In this document: in pieces, positions 24,539 to 31,806 of the stretch
How positions within the stretch are numbered: the stretch's first letter is position 1
Layout: every line of letters starts with the position of its first letter
Source of the DNA: an uncultured beta proteobacterium
GTDB lineage: Bacteria > Pseudomonadota > Gammaproteobacteria > Burkholderiales > SG8-41
Direction: 5' to 3'
Length of the DNA stretch: 56,389 nt
Assembly: GCA_903889565.1 (NCBI GenBank)
Contig: CAISYC010000051.1
Location: 1-56,389 of the forward strand
Translations under genes and position numbers: made by a program
Notes under the pieces: generated by a model
The model's input: only the letters and a program-made list of their open reading frames with translations
Told to the model about the DNA's origin: nothing
The model's database searches: none

Positions 24539-25075
24539 CGTAGCGCAGGCCGGGTTTTCGTAAGAGCGGCCTGCTGCTTTTAACGATGCAGGCGATTCGC
24601 CTGCGCTACGAAAACCGCTGCCCCTTGTCGGGTTTCTCCCTCTCCCCCTGAGGGAGAGGGCAGGGGTGAGGGGTGAAGTAAATGCAGTTGTGGCGCAGGC
24701 GCCTCGCCTGCGGCGGTGACGTTCGCAGGCCGCATTTTCGTAACACCGGCCTGCGCCATTTGGTGTGGCGCCGGCGCGTTGCCCCCATCCTGTCCTTCCC
24801 CCGCTATCGCAGGGGAAGGGACCCACTGCCGGCATTGTTACCACAACATTCCCTCCCTTGCGCATGAAATGCGCGGGGGAGGGTTCGGGTGGGGGCGCCG
24901 CCGCGTTGTTGTACCGTTGTAGGGCGGAAAAGCGAAGCGCATTCCGCCGTATGTAACCTCCGAAAGCCTCAATTTCGAAAAACCGGCCTTCGCCAAAATG
25001 GTTAGAACGACTTAATGAACATGGACTTTGTACATGTCACCGACGCAGGCGAGGCGCCTGCGCCACAACCCCGCT
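24539..25075. repeat. Dense repeat block between two toxin-antitoxin modules
   Basis: The 622-base gap holds no convincing gene. It contains type A hairpins (24539-24611, 24692-24768, 25037-25062), a type C element (24634-24680), a CCTTCCCC...GGGAAGG and CTCCCTTGCGCATGAAATGCGCGGGGGAGGG element (24793-24898), and a type B half (24919-24950). Short open frames across it are repeats read in frame. Confidence 0.75.
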
Positions 25076-25119
25076 GCGCTTATTCGCTCTACGAGCCGCG
25101 TTTGGCGGCACTCCCCGTA

Positions 25120-25437
25120 TCAAGCAACCCGAATGCCGCGCCCGACTACCGCACGTTTTACTTTCGGTGCGCCGGCCCTGCGCGCTTTCGACAGATCATG
25201 TGCAGCTTGCTGTGAAATCCATAGGTCGGCACGGCCGCCGTTTTTCACGCCCAGCCATGCCTCCAGACGCAACGCCATTTGCGGGGATATCGCCGCGCGG
25301 CCATTTAACACGCGCGACAGCGCCGCACGCGTAACGCCGAGTTGGGCGGCGGCTTCAGTGACATTCAGATTCAGGGCGGGCAGGATATCCTCCCGCAACG
25401 TTTCGCCCGGGTGCGGCGGGTTATGCATGCGCGTCAT
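25120..25437 (-). CDS. higA: HigA-family antitoxin
   Basis: 105 residues. HNPPHPGETLREDILPALNL is the classic HigA opening, followed by an HTH (VTEAAAQLGVTRAALSRVLNG). It binds DNA and the HigB toxin. AGGAG six bases upstream supports ATG 25437. The C-terminal 20 residues are Arg/Lys/Ala-rich and longer than the usual HigA end, possibly extended through repeat-rich DNA. Order is toxin first (higB then higA), the normal HigBA arrangement. Confidence 0.88.
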   Translation of the reverse strand: MTRMHNPPHPGETLREDILPALNLNVTEAAAQLGVTRAALSRVLNGRAAISPQMALRLEAWLGVKNGGRADLWISQQAAHDLSKARRAGAPKVKRAVVGRGIRVA

Positions 25438-25446
25438 TCGTTGCTC

Positions 25447-25725
25447 CTAATGGTAATCCTGATAATTCACCAGCACGGCATCATTGCCTTCAAATGTGAA
25501 GGTCAATCGCCAATTGCCGTTGACCGTGATTGCGTACTGCCCGGCGAGGTCGCCGCTCAACGCATGAAGCCGCCATCCCGGAACATTCATATCATCGGCG
25601 GTTTTGGCGAGATCCAGTCGAGCAAGTTGTCGCGCCAATTTGGGCGCATGGTGCGGCTGTATGCCTGCCTTGCTGCCGGTCTCGAAAAACGATTGCAGTC
25701 CTTTGTGCCGGAAAGACCTAATCAT
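25447..25725 (-). CDS. higB: HigB-family toxin
   Basis: 92 residues from ATG 25725. MIRSFRHKGLQSFFETGSKAGIQPHHA and GNWRLTFTFEGNDAVLVNYQDYH are family hallmarks of the HigB ribosome-dependent mRNA interferase. The frame is open upstream but MIRSFRHKGL is the standard start. Precedes higA by nine bases. Confidence 0.92.
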   Translation of the reverse strand: MIRSFRHKGLQSFFETGSKAGIQPHHAPKLARQLARLDLAKTADDMNVPGWRLHALSGDLAGQYAITVNGNWRLTFTFEGNDAVLVNYQDYH

Positions 25726-25844
25726 CCGCCAAGTGTATAGCGTAGCGTTTCGCCGTGCAAGCCTGTCAGCGTGGGCAACTTTGTTGCCCACGCTGACAGA
25801 TTGGAAAAAACTGGGCTCCCGCCTTCGCGGGAGCGACGGGTTTT

Positions 25845-26048
25845 TGTAGCGCAGGCGACTCGCCTGCTGTTTTAGCTTTTTTTGCTTTTGTGGCGCAGGC
25901 CGGGTTTTCGTAAAGCCGGCCTGCGTTTATTTACGATGCAGGCGGGTCGCCTGCGCTACAACCCCGGAATACGCTGCGCTCCTTCCGGGCTACGAATTTC
26001 GCTCCCTGCCTTGCGCATGAAATGCGCGGGGGAGGGTTGGGGTGGGGG
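25845..26048. repeat. Type A and GCGCGGGGGAGGG repeats
   Basis: The 356-base gap between higB and the Bug gene. Hairpins GTAGCGCAGGCGACTCGCCTGC (25848-25869), GCAGGCCGGGTTTTCG...CCGGCCTGC (25896-25924) and GCAGGCGGGTCGCCTGCGCTAC (25939-25960), then a second copy of the TTGCGCATGAAATGCGCGGG element (26004-26032). No gene seen. Confidence 0.75.
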
Positions 26049-26081
26049 TAAATAGACCGTTACGGCACCAAACAATTGCGA

Positions 26082-27128
26082 CTAAGGCTTTGCCGCCGCA
26101 TCAATCTTCCGCGCCAGCTCATTCATGAACGCCGACTGTGCGGTCACGAATTTCAAAAACTCCGCCGGCGGCAGGCCCACCGCTTCAAGCCCCTGCGCAT
26201 CGAACTGTTTCACCACTTCCGGCGCGGCCAGCGCTTTGACCGTCTCGGCGTGCAGGCGCGCGAGCAGCGCGGGTGAGGCGCCGGGCGGCAGCCACAGGCC
26301 GAACCAGTTGATGAGGTCGTAGCCTTTGAAGCCCGACTCCTGCATGGTCGGCACGTCGGGCATGCCTTTCCAGCGTTTGGCGCCGGTGAGTGCGAGCACG
26401 CGCAGGCGGCCGCTCTGCAGCAGCGGCAGCGCGATCTGCGTGCCGACGAACATCAGGTCCATGCGGCCGGCGATGGTGTCGGTGACGCCTTCGGGTACGC
26501 CCTTGTATTGCACGTCGACGATATCCACGCCGGCCATCGATTTCATCACCTCGGCGGGGATGTGGCTGGCGGTGCCGATGCCGGCCGAGGCGTAATTCAG
26601 TTTGCCCGGCGCCTTCTTGGCCGCCGCGATCAGATCCGCTACGCTTTTAGACGGCGCGTTGGTCGGCACCACCAGCGCCTGACCGAAATTCTGCGCCACC
26701 AGCGTGACATGCGAAAAATCTTTCACCGGATCGAACGGCACGTTCTTGCTGAACGGCGGCGTGTTGGTGTGCGAGGCGGTGGTGAGCAGCCACGTATAAC
26801 CGTCGGGCGTGCCCTTCGCCACCGTCGCGCTGCCGACCACGCCGCCGGCGCCGGTGCGGTTGTCGATCACCAGCGGCTGGCCGAGTGATTGGCTGTAGTA
26901 CGGCAGCAGCATGCGCATCACCAGATCGGGCGGTCCGCCGGCGGGCGAGGGCACGATCACGCGAATCGGTTTGTTCGGATAATCCTTGGCCAGCTTGTCG
27001 GCGGCGAAGGCGGTGGTGGTGGCGCACAGTGCGGCGAGGGCGAAAATAGTGGGCTTCAGGTTCGGGTTCAAGATGGTTTGCTCGTTGATTCGTGAATTGG
27101 TTGGTGAGGTGTGCGCGTGAAAACGCAT
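26082..27128 (-). CDS. Bug/TctC family periplasmic substrate-binding protein
   Basis: 348 residues if started at 27128. The signal peptide NLKPTIFALAALCATTTAFA begins only at about residue 23, so the true start may be later at a non-ATG codon. Family blocks: YPNKPIRVIVPSPAGG, DNRTGAGG, VQYKGVPEGVTDTIAGRMD and VPTMQESGFKGYD. The Asp after PAGGPPDL is in the ligand loop. No TctAB genes nearby. The upstream 377 bases are repeats. Confidence 0.92.
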   Translation of the reverse strand: MRFHAHTSPTNSRINEQTILNPNLKPTIFALAALCATTTAFAADKLAKDYPNKPIRVIVPSPAGGPPDLVMRMLLPYYSQSLGQPLVIDNRTGAGGVVGSATVAKGTPDGYTWLLTTASHTNTPPFSKNVPFDPVKDFSHVTLVAQNFGQALVVPTNAPSKSVADLIAAAKKAPGKLNYASAGIGTASHIPAEVMKSMAGVDIVDVQYKGVPEGVTDTIAGRMDLMFVGTQIALPLLQSGRLRVLALTGAKRWKGMPDVPTMQESGFKGYDLINWFGLWLPPGASPALLARLHAETVKALAAPEVVKQFDAQGLEAVGLPPAEFLKFVTAQSAFMNELARKIDAAAKP

Positions 27129-27234
27129 GCACCAATCATGCGCCGGAGTGTGGTTTCAGGCAAACGGGTTTGCGGGTTTTTTGCTGCGTTGGGATGGTGC
27201 GTTTGTGACTCGCAGTGCACTTGTTCGGGGCTTG

Positions 27235-27430
27235 TCGCGCAGGCCGCATTTTCGAAAATGAGGCCTGCTGTTTGAGGTTTTTGCTTTTGTGGCGCATGCC
27301 GTATTTACGACAATGCGGCCTGCGAACGTAACGAATGCAGGCGGGTCGCCTGCGCTACGGGGGGGCGTCTCGATTTTCGACGAGGGTGATTCTGAATATC
27401 ACCGCCGCAGGCGAGGCGCCTGCGCCACAA
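27235..27430. repeat. Type A palindromic repeat cluster
   Basis: GCAGGCCGCATTTTCGAAAATGAGGCCTGC (27239-27268) is a near-perfect 30-base palindrome centred on TTTTCGAAAA. GCAGGCGGGTCGCCTGCGCTAC (27337-27358) and CCGCAGGCGAGGCGCCTGCGCCAC (27404-27427) follow. Nothing else is seen between the Bug gene and 27506. Confidence 0.75.
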
Positions 27431-27505
27431 AGGCAAATCAGCAGCGCCGCAACGGCGCTGCGGGGGCGGAGCCGAATAGAGCATACTGTAGTGAAAGGAT
27501 ACGCC

Positions 27506-27835
27506 ATGAAAAATCATTGTTTGTGTTTGATGCTGGCGATGTTGTCTTCGGCGGTTGCATCGGCCGAACCGCCGCTATTGCGCGAAGACCCGAATCGCCC
27601 GGTGGACAAGATCAGCCGCGATCTGAATATCGCGCCGGCGCAGTTCACGGCCTGCTTTCATGACGTGAATCCGGCGCCGCAGGGTTCGCGGCCGACCTCG
27701 GAGCGGGTGCATGCGAACAAGGCGGTGCTGCTGGCCTGTTTGCAGAAGGCCAATCCGCGCATCACCAATGAATCGCTCGACGAAGTAATGGATCGTTACC
27801 GGCCGGTCGGGCGCGAGGCGCAGACGCCGAAGTGA
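27506..27835 (+). CDS. Small exported hypothetical protein with paired cysteines
   Basis: 109 residues from ATG 27506. Signal peptide to about residue 20 (AVASAE). The mature protein has FTACFHDV and LLACLQKA, two cysteines that could form a disulfide, and ends DRYRPVGREAQTPK. An AAAGGA site precedes the ATG. No family I can name with confidence. Confidence 0.65.
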   Translation: MKNHCLCLMLAMLSSAVASAEPPLLREDPNRPVDKISRDLNIAPAQFTACFHDVNPAPQGSRPTSERVHANKAVLLACLQKANPRITNESLDEVMDRYRPVGREAQTPK

Positions 27836-27839
27836 TGTT

Positions 27840-27957
27840 TTTGTGGCGCAGGCCGTATTTGCGAAAATGCGGCCTGCTGCTTTTGGGCTTTTGATTTTGT
27901 GGCGCAGGCGCCTCGCCTGCGGCGGTTTCGTTGGCAGGCGAGTCGCCTGCGCTACAT
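27840..27957. repeat. Type A repeats overlapping the end of the transglutaminase gene
   Basis: Units at 27848-27877 (GCAGGCCG...CGGCCTGC), 27904-27920 (GCAGGCGCCTCGCCTGC) and 27934-27955 (GCAGGCGAGTCGCCTGCGCTAC). The last unit contains the stop codon of the minus-strand transglutaminase gene (27954-27952). Confidence 0.75.
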
Positions 27958-28785
27958 GAGTGCCTGATTCGCCGCGCTCGGCTGGACTTCATCGGTCCAC
28001 ACTTTGAAGCTGGTGAGCTGGGCGGGGCCGAAGGTGTTGGTGAGTGCAACATCGGCGGCGTCGCGGCCGCGCGCGATCAGCACCCGGCCGATGCGCGGCA
28101 TGTTGTTGCGCGCGTCGAAGGTGTGCCACTCGCCGTCGAGAAACACCTCGAACCACGCCGCGAAGTCCATCGTGCCCCAGGGCGGCGGCATGCCGATGTC
28201 GCCGAGATAACCGGTGCAGTAGCGCGCCGGGATGTTCATGCAGCGGCAGAATGCCACCGCCAGATGCGTGTAATCGCGGCAGACGCCGATGCGTTCGTTG
28301 AAGGCTTCGAGCGCGGTGCGTGTCATGCGCGCGTGTTCATAGCCGAAAGTGATGCGCTGGTTGACGTAGTCGCAAATCGCCTGCACGCGGCCCCAGCCGG
28401 TGGGTGCGTTGCCGAACAGGCTCCACGCCGTTTCCGACAGGCGGTCGGTTTCGCAATAGCGGCTGCCGAGCAGGAACAGCAGCGTGTCTTCGGGCAGATT
28501 TTGCACCGGGACTTGCCGCGCCTGCGGCACGACGGCATCGGGAATGCCGCTGTCGTGAACCAGCGCATCGGCGGTGATGCGCAGGCGTCCGGCCGGCGCG
28601 ACGACTCGCGTGCACCAGTTGCCGAAACTGTCGCGATAGGCGGCGATCGGCACGCGCGGTTCGAATTTGAGGTCGTCGCGGCCGATCAGGTCGGACACGC
28701 GCGTGAAATGAACGTTCAGGTTGAGGATCATGGGCGTGGGTTGCGGCGACTGGTAGATCATTTCAAAACCGACACTGATTTTCAC
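27952..28785 (-). CDS. Transglutaminase-like cysteine protease domain protein
   Basis: 277 residues from GTG 28785. An N-terminal beta domain (about 1-150) precedes the transglutaminase core: IGVCRDYTHLAVAFCRCMNIPARYCTGYLGD holds the Cys, and the His and Asp lie in AAWFEVFLDGEWHTFDARN. It is the bacterial transglutaminase type (COG1305) linked to Anbu clusters. GTGA overlap with the upstream N-formylglutamate amidohydrolase stop shows coupling. The TAG stop lies inside a repeat. Confidence 0.9.
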   Translation of the reverse strand: MKISVGFEMIYQSPQPTPMILNLNVHFTRVSDLIGRDDLKFEPRVPIAAYRDSFGNWCTRVVAPAGRLRITADALVHDSGIPDAVVPQARQVPVQNLPEDTLLFLLGSRYCETDRLSETAWSLFGNAPTGWGRVQAICDYVNQRITFGYEHARMTRTALEAFNERIGVCRDYTHLAVAFCRCMNIPARYCTGYLGDIGMPPPWGTMDFAAWFEVFLDGEWHTFDARNNMPRIGRVLIARGRDAADVALTNTFGPAQLTSFKVWTDEVQPSAANQALM

Positions 28786-29486
28786 GAAGGGTCTCCGGAC
28801 AGGGCTGTGTGCAATGAATAGACGAGGGCGCGGCGCAGCTGCGCCCAGCGCCGGCGCTCGCCGACGATGGCCTGATTGACCTCAAGCTCGATGCCTATAT
28901 AGGCGCGTGCCGGATGGCGGCGGCGCAGGTGAGCGGTGAGGCCATCGCCTTTGCCGGCATACGGATAGTTGCGGCGCACCCGCAAGGCCGGTGCGCGTTC
29001 GATCAGCGCGGTCTTCCAGCGTTCGCATAACGCAACTTCGCCGCGCCGGCGCGGGTCATAGAGCAGGCCCACATCGGCGGTGCGTATTCTGCCGTGCAAG
29101 GCGGGCGTGAAGCTGTGCGACGAAATATGGATCACGCGGTTGCCGCGCGCCACCGCTTCTTCAACCAGGGCTTCGACTTGTGCGCGATAGGGCCGGTAAT
29201 GCCGTTCGACGATGGCCGCGCGTTGCACGCCGCGCAGCCGGCGTGTGACGGCCGAATAGAGCTGCGGATGTCCGGGCGAACGGTTGAGATCGATCAGCAG
29301 GCGGCTGACGGTGGCGCTGACGAGCGGCGCCTTGAATGCGGTGGCCAGCGCGCGCGCCATCGTCAGCGCGCCGCGGTCAAAGCCGCGATGCGTGTCGAGC
29401 TGCGGCTGCAGGTTGAGAAACAGCTGCCGGTACCGCGCGGGAATGCGGTTGCCGCCGTGTTCGCAGGTGATAAGCAGGGTGTCGAT
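28782..29486 (-). CDS. N-formylglutamate amidohydrolase family protein without a canonical start codon
   Basis: 235 codons if started at ATC 29486-29484. The conserved N-terminus (TLLITCEHGGNRIPARYR) lies directly after the TAG of the upstream gene in the same frame, and no ATG, GTG or TTG occurs before it. AGAAGG lies eight bases before the ATC. The first ATG (29360) would remove the EHGGN motif and about 42 residues. Later blocks LIDLNRSPGHPQL, VIHISSHSFTP and ADVGLLYDPRR are intact. The family removes formate from N-formylglutamate; in this operon context it probably acts on another peptide-like substrate. Confidence 0.75.
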   Translation of the reverse strand: MDTLLITCEHGGNRIPARYRQLFLNLQPQLDTHRGFDRGALTMARALATAFKAPLVSATVSRLLIDLNRSPGHPQLYSAVTRRLRGVQRAAIVERHYRPYRAQVEALVEEAVARGNRVIHISSHSFTPALHGRIRTADVGLLYDPRRRGEVALCERWKTALIERAPALRVRRNYPYAGKGDGLTAHLRRRHPARAYIGIELEVNQAIVGERRRWAQLRRALVYSLHTALSGDPS

Positions 29487-29498
29487 CGCGGCGGCCTT

Positions 29499-30227
29499 CT
29501 ACCACGGCAGTTCGGGCAGGTGGCGGAACACCTGCCGCGTGCCCTCGCTCCAGTCGTTGCCGAGCGCGGTGAAATAAACGTCGTCGTCGGCGAAGCGGCG
29601 GCGCTTCATCACCGCGAGGCTGTCGCGTTCGTAGCAGATCAGATCGATCGGCATGCCGACCGACAGATTGCTGCGCATGGTGAGGTCGAACGACACCAGC
29701 ACGCATTTGGTGGCGTCGGGCAACGGCGTCTGCGGCGTGATCACGCGGTCGATGATCGGCTTGCCGTATTTGGCCTCGCCGGTCTGGAAAAACGGCGTGT
29801 CGAGGCCGGCCTCGATGAAATTGCCCTCGGCGTAGATGCGAAACAGCCGCATCGGTTCGCCGTCGAGCTGGCCGCCGACGATGAACGAGGCGTTGAAGCC
29901 GACATCGGCGTCTTCGAGGTATTCGCCGTCGCGTCTTTCGATATCGCGCATCGCGTTGGCGACGAGTATCGCCACGTCAAACATGGTGCGTGCGTTCCAC
30001 AGGCTGGCGGTGGTCTCGCCCGCCGCGCAGCGCTGGTTGAGCACGCCGATCACCGCCTGCGTGCCGGCGAGATTGCCCGAGCTCAGCAGCACGATGACGC
30101 GGTCGCCGCGGCGCTCGAACAGCGTCATCTTGCAAAACTTGGCGATGTTGTCCATGCCGGCGTTGGTGCGCGAATCCGACGCGAATATGAGCCCGGTGTC
30201 GAGCTTGACGCCGATACAGTAAGTCAT
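29499..30227 (-). CDS. anbu: Anbu: proteasome-like N-terminal nucleophile peptidase (COG3484)
   Basis: 242 residues from ATG 30227. MTYCIGVKLDTGLIFASDSRTNAG is the Anbu signature: after Met removal Thr1 would be the nucleophile, with Asp17 in ASDSR and a Lys near position 32. Anbu forms proteasome-like rings in the cytoplasm. In other bacteria its operon includes a transglutaminase, an alpha-E protein and an ATP-grasp enzyme; here it leads an operon with the N-formylglutamate amidohydrolase and the transglutaminase. The frame is open upstream but through repeats, not coding. Confidence 0.92.
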   Translation of the reverse strand: MTYCIGVKLDTGLIFASDSRTNAGMDNIAKFCKMTLFERRGDRVIVLLSSGNLAGTQAVIGVLNQRCAAGETTASLWNARTMFDVAILVANAMRDIERRDGEYLEDADVGFNASFIVGGQLDGEPMRLFRIYAEGNFIEAGLDTPFFQTGEAKYGKPIIDRVITPQTPLPDATKCVLVSFDLTMRSNLSVGMPIDLICYERDSLAVMKRRRFADDDVYFTALGNDWSEGTRQVFRHLPELPW

Positions 30228-30344
30228 GCTGCCCGCCCTGGTTAAGATCGCCGGCGCGGCAATTCGCGCAACAACGACACCGCTCCATTTCACCGGTTCT
30301 GGCCGGGGAAAACCGTTCGTTAGCGTACATAGCGGGTGAGGCCG

Positions 30345-30571
30345 TATTTTGGAAGATGAGGCTTGCCGCTTGAGTGGCGCAGGCGCCTCGCCTGCGGCAG
30401 TGGTAGTCAGGGACTCGACGCCAACAATTGAGTCGCCCCCCCTGTAGCGCTGGCGACTCGCCTGCAACGTAAAAACAGCAGGCGGGTCGCCTGCGCTACG
30501 GAAGGCGTGCCTGTTTTTAGTAACCGTGATTCTAAATATCACCGCCGCAGGCGAGGCGCCTGCGCCACAAC
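30345..30571. repeat. Type A repeat cluster upstream of the Anbu operon
   Basis: The 517-base gap between anbu and the next Bug gene holds units at 30378-30394 (GCAGGCGCCTCGCCTGC), 30445-30461, 30479-30500 (GCAGGCGGGTCGCCTGCGCTAC) and 30546-30569. The rest (30571-30744) is AT-richer near 30660-30710 and probably carries the Bug promoter; no gene seen. Confidence 0.7.
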
Positions 30572-30744
30572 GGCGCGTCGCAAACCTCAACAAAGCGTCA
30601 TGCACCACAACTGCGCGTCAACTGCGCCCGGCGTGCGGTCATGGCGCCGGCATATCGCACAAATCAGTTATATCCATATTTCAAACATTAAAATTATTGT
30701 CAGGGGCTTGATGACCGGCGTGGCGCACGCTATCGTTCTTCGCT

Positions 30745-31743
30745 ATGAGCAGTTTTGCCGCCGCCCCCCGAATTGTCTGGTTGCTCGCGCTGTGTGTGCT
30801 GGTCGCCGCCCCCGTGCGCGCCGATCAGCCGGAGTTCGTTGGCGACTATCCGGTCAAGCCCATTCGCATGATTGTTGCCTCGTCGGCGGGCACCGCCAGC
30901 GATCTGTTCGCGCGCACGGTCGGCGACGAATTGAGCGCGCGCTACGGCAAGCGGGTAATCATTGAAAACCGCCCCGGCGCCGGCGGGCTGATCGGCAACC
31001 TGCAGGTGTCGAAGGCGAATGCGGACGGCTACACGCTGGGCATGGTGGATGTTACCCGCATCATTACCGAACTCATGCGCGATCCGCCGCCGTATCACGC
31101 GCTCGGCGACATCATCGGCGTCACCCACGTCGCGTCGATCACCAATGTGCTGGTGAGCTCGCCGCAGATGCTGCCGCGCAACGCCACCGAGTTTGTCAGC
31201 TACGCGCGGGCGCGCGGCGGCGAACTCAACTACGCTTCGCTCGGTATCGGCTCGGCGTCGCATCTGGCCGCCGAACTCTTCACGCGCGCGCTCGGCATCG
31301 ACGCCGTGCACGTGCCCTATCGCAGCCTGCAGGATTCGTTCATCGAGATCGCGCTGGGACGCGTGCACTTCGCGATCTATACGCTGCCGGCGGTGCTGGG
31401 CCCGGTGCGCGAAGGGCGCATCCGCGCGCTGGCGGTGATGGCCTCCCAGCGCAGCATGGTGTTGCCGAGCGTGGCCTCGATCGCCGAAGTCGGCCTGCCC
31501 GAGGCGCAAGTCGATACCTGGTCCGGCGTGGTGGCGCCGCGCGGCACGCCGCGCCGCGTGATCGAACAGCTGCATGGCGACATCGTGCGCGGCCTGCGCA
31601 AGGCGGGTTTGCGCGATTTGTTTTTGCGTCAGGGCGCGGAGTCCACCCCCGAGGGCACGCCCGACGGCTTTACGCGCATGATGCAGGACGAGTACGCGCG
31701 TTATGCGGCGATCATTCGCGACGGCGGGATCAAGCCGGAGTAG
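30745..31743 (+). CDS. Bug/TctC family periplasmic substrate-binding protein
   Basis: 332 residues. Signal peptide ends near PVRADQ. Family blocks: YPVKPIRMIVASSAGTASD, ENRPGAGGLIG, VPYRSLQDSFIEIALGR and VASIAEVGLPEAQ. The ligand-loop GTASD differs from the usual PGG(T/P)xD, so ligand preference may differ. The ribosome site is weak. The stop is followed by a type A repeat. Confidence 0.92.
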   Translation: MSSFAAAPRIVWLLALCVLVAAPVRADQPEFVGDYPVKPIRMIVASSAGTASDLFARTVGDELSARYGKRVIIENRPGAGGLIGNLQVSKANADGYTLGMVDVTRIITELMRDPPPYHALGDIIGVTHVASITNVLVSSPQMLPRNATEFVSYARARGGELNYASLGIGSASHLAAELFTRALGIDAVHVPYRSLQDSFIEIALGRVHFAIYTLPAVLGPVREGRIRALAVMASQRSMVLPSVASIAEVGLPEAQVDTWSGVVAPRGTPRRVIEQLHGDIVRGLRKAGLRDLFLRQGAESTPEGTPDGFTRMMQDEYARYAAIIRDGGIKPE

Positions 31744-31748
31744 CGGTG

Positions 31749-31806
31749 CCGTAGCGCAGGCGACCCGCCTGCTGCCGTTTACGATGCAGGCGGGTCGCCT
31801 GCACTA
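31749..31806. repeat. Type A repeat at the end of the histidine kinase gene
   Basis: GTAGCGCAGGCGACCCGCCTGC (31751-31772) and GCAGGCGGGTCGCCTGCACTAC (31786-31807). The CTA at 31804-31806 inside the second unit is the TAG stop of the minus-strand kinase gene. Confidence 0.75.

Noticed and set aside
25015-25215. Small plus-strand frame starting MNMDFVHVTDAGEAPAP
   Set aside because: Mostly repeat sequence and antisense to higA; the same AGEAPAPQ peptide appears wherever the repeat is read in this frame.
29484-29501. Pyrrolysine-style read-through of the TAG between Anbu and the amidohydrolase
   Set aside because: The Anbu C-terminus ends naturally at ELPW and an AGAAGG ribosome site follows; read-through is not needed, though the missing start codon remains odd.
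24539-30571. Regularly repeated GC-rich units as a CRISPR array
   Set aside because: Units are palindromic, unequally spaced, lie between many different genes and have no spacers of fixed length or cas genes.
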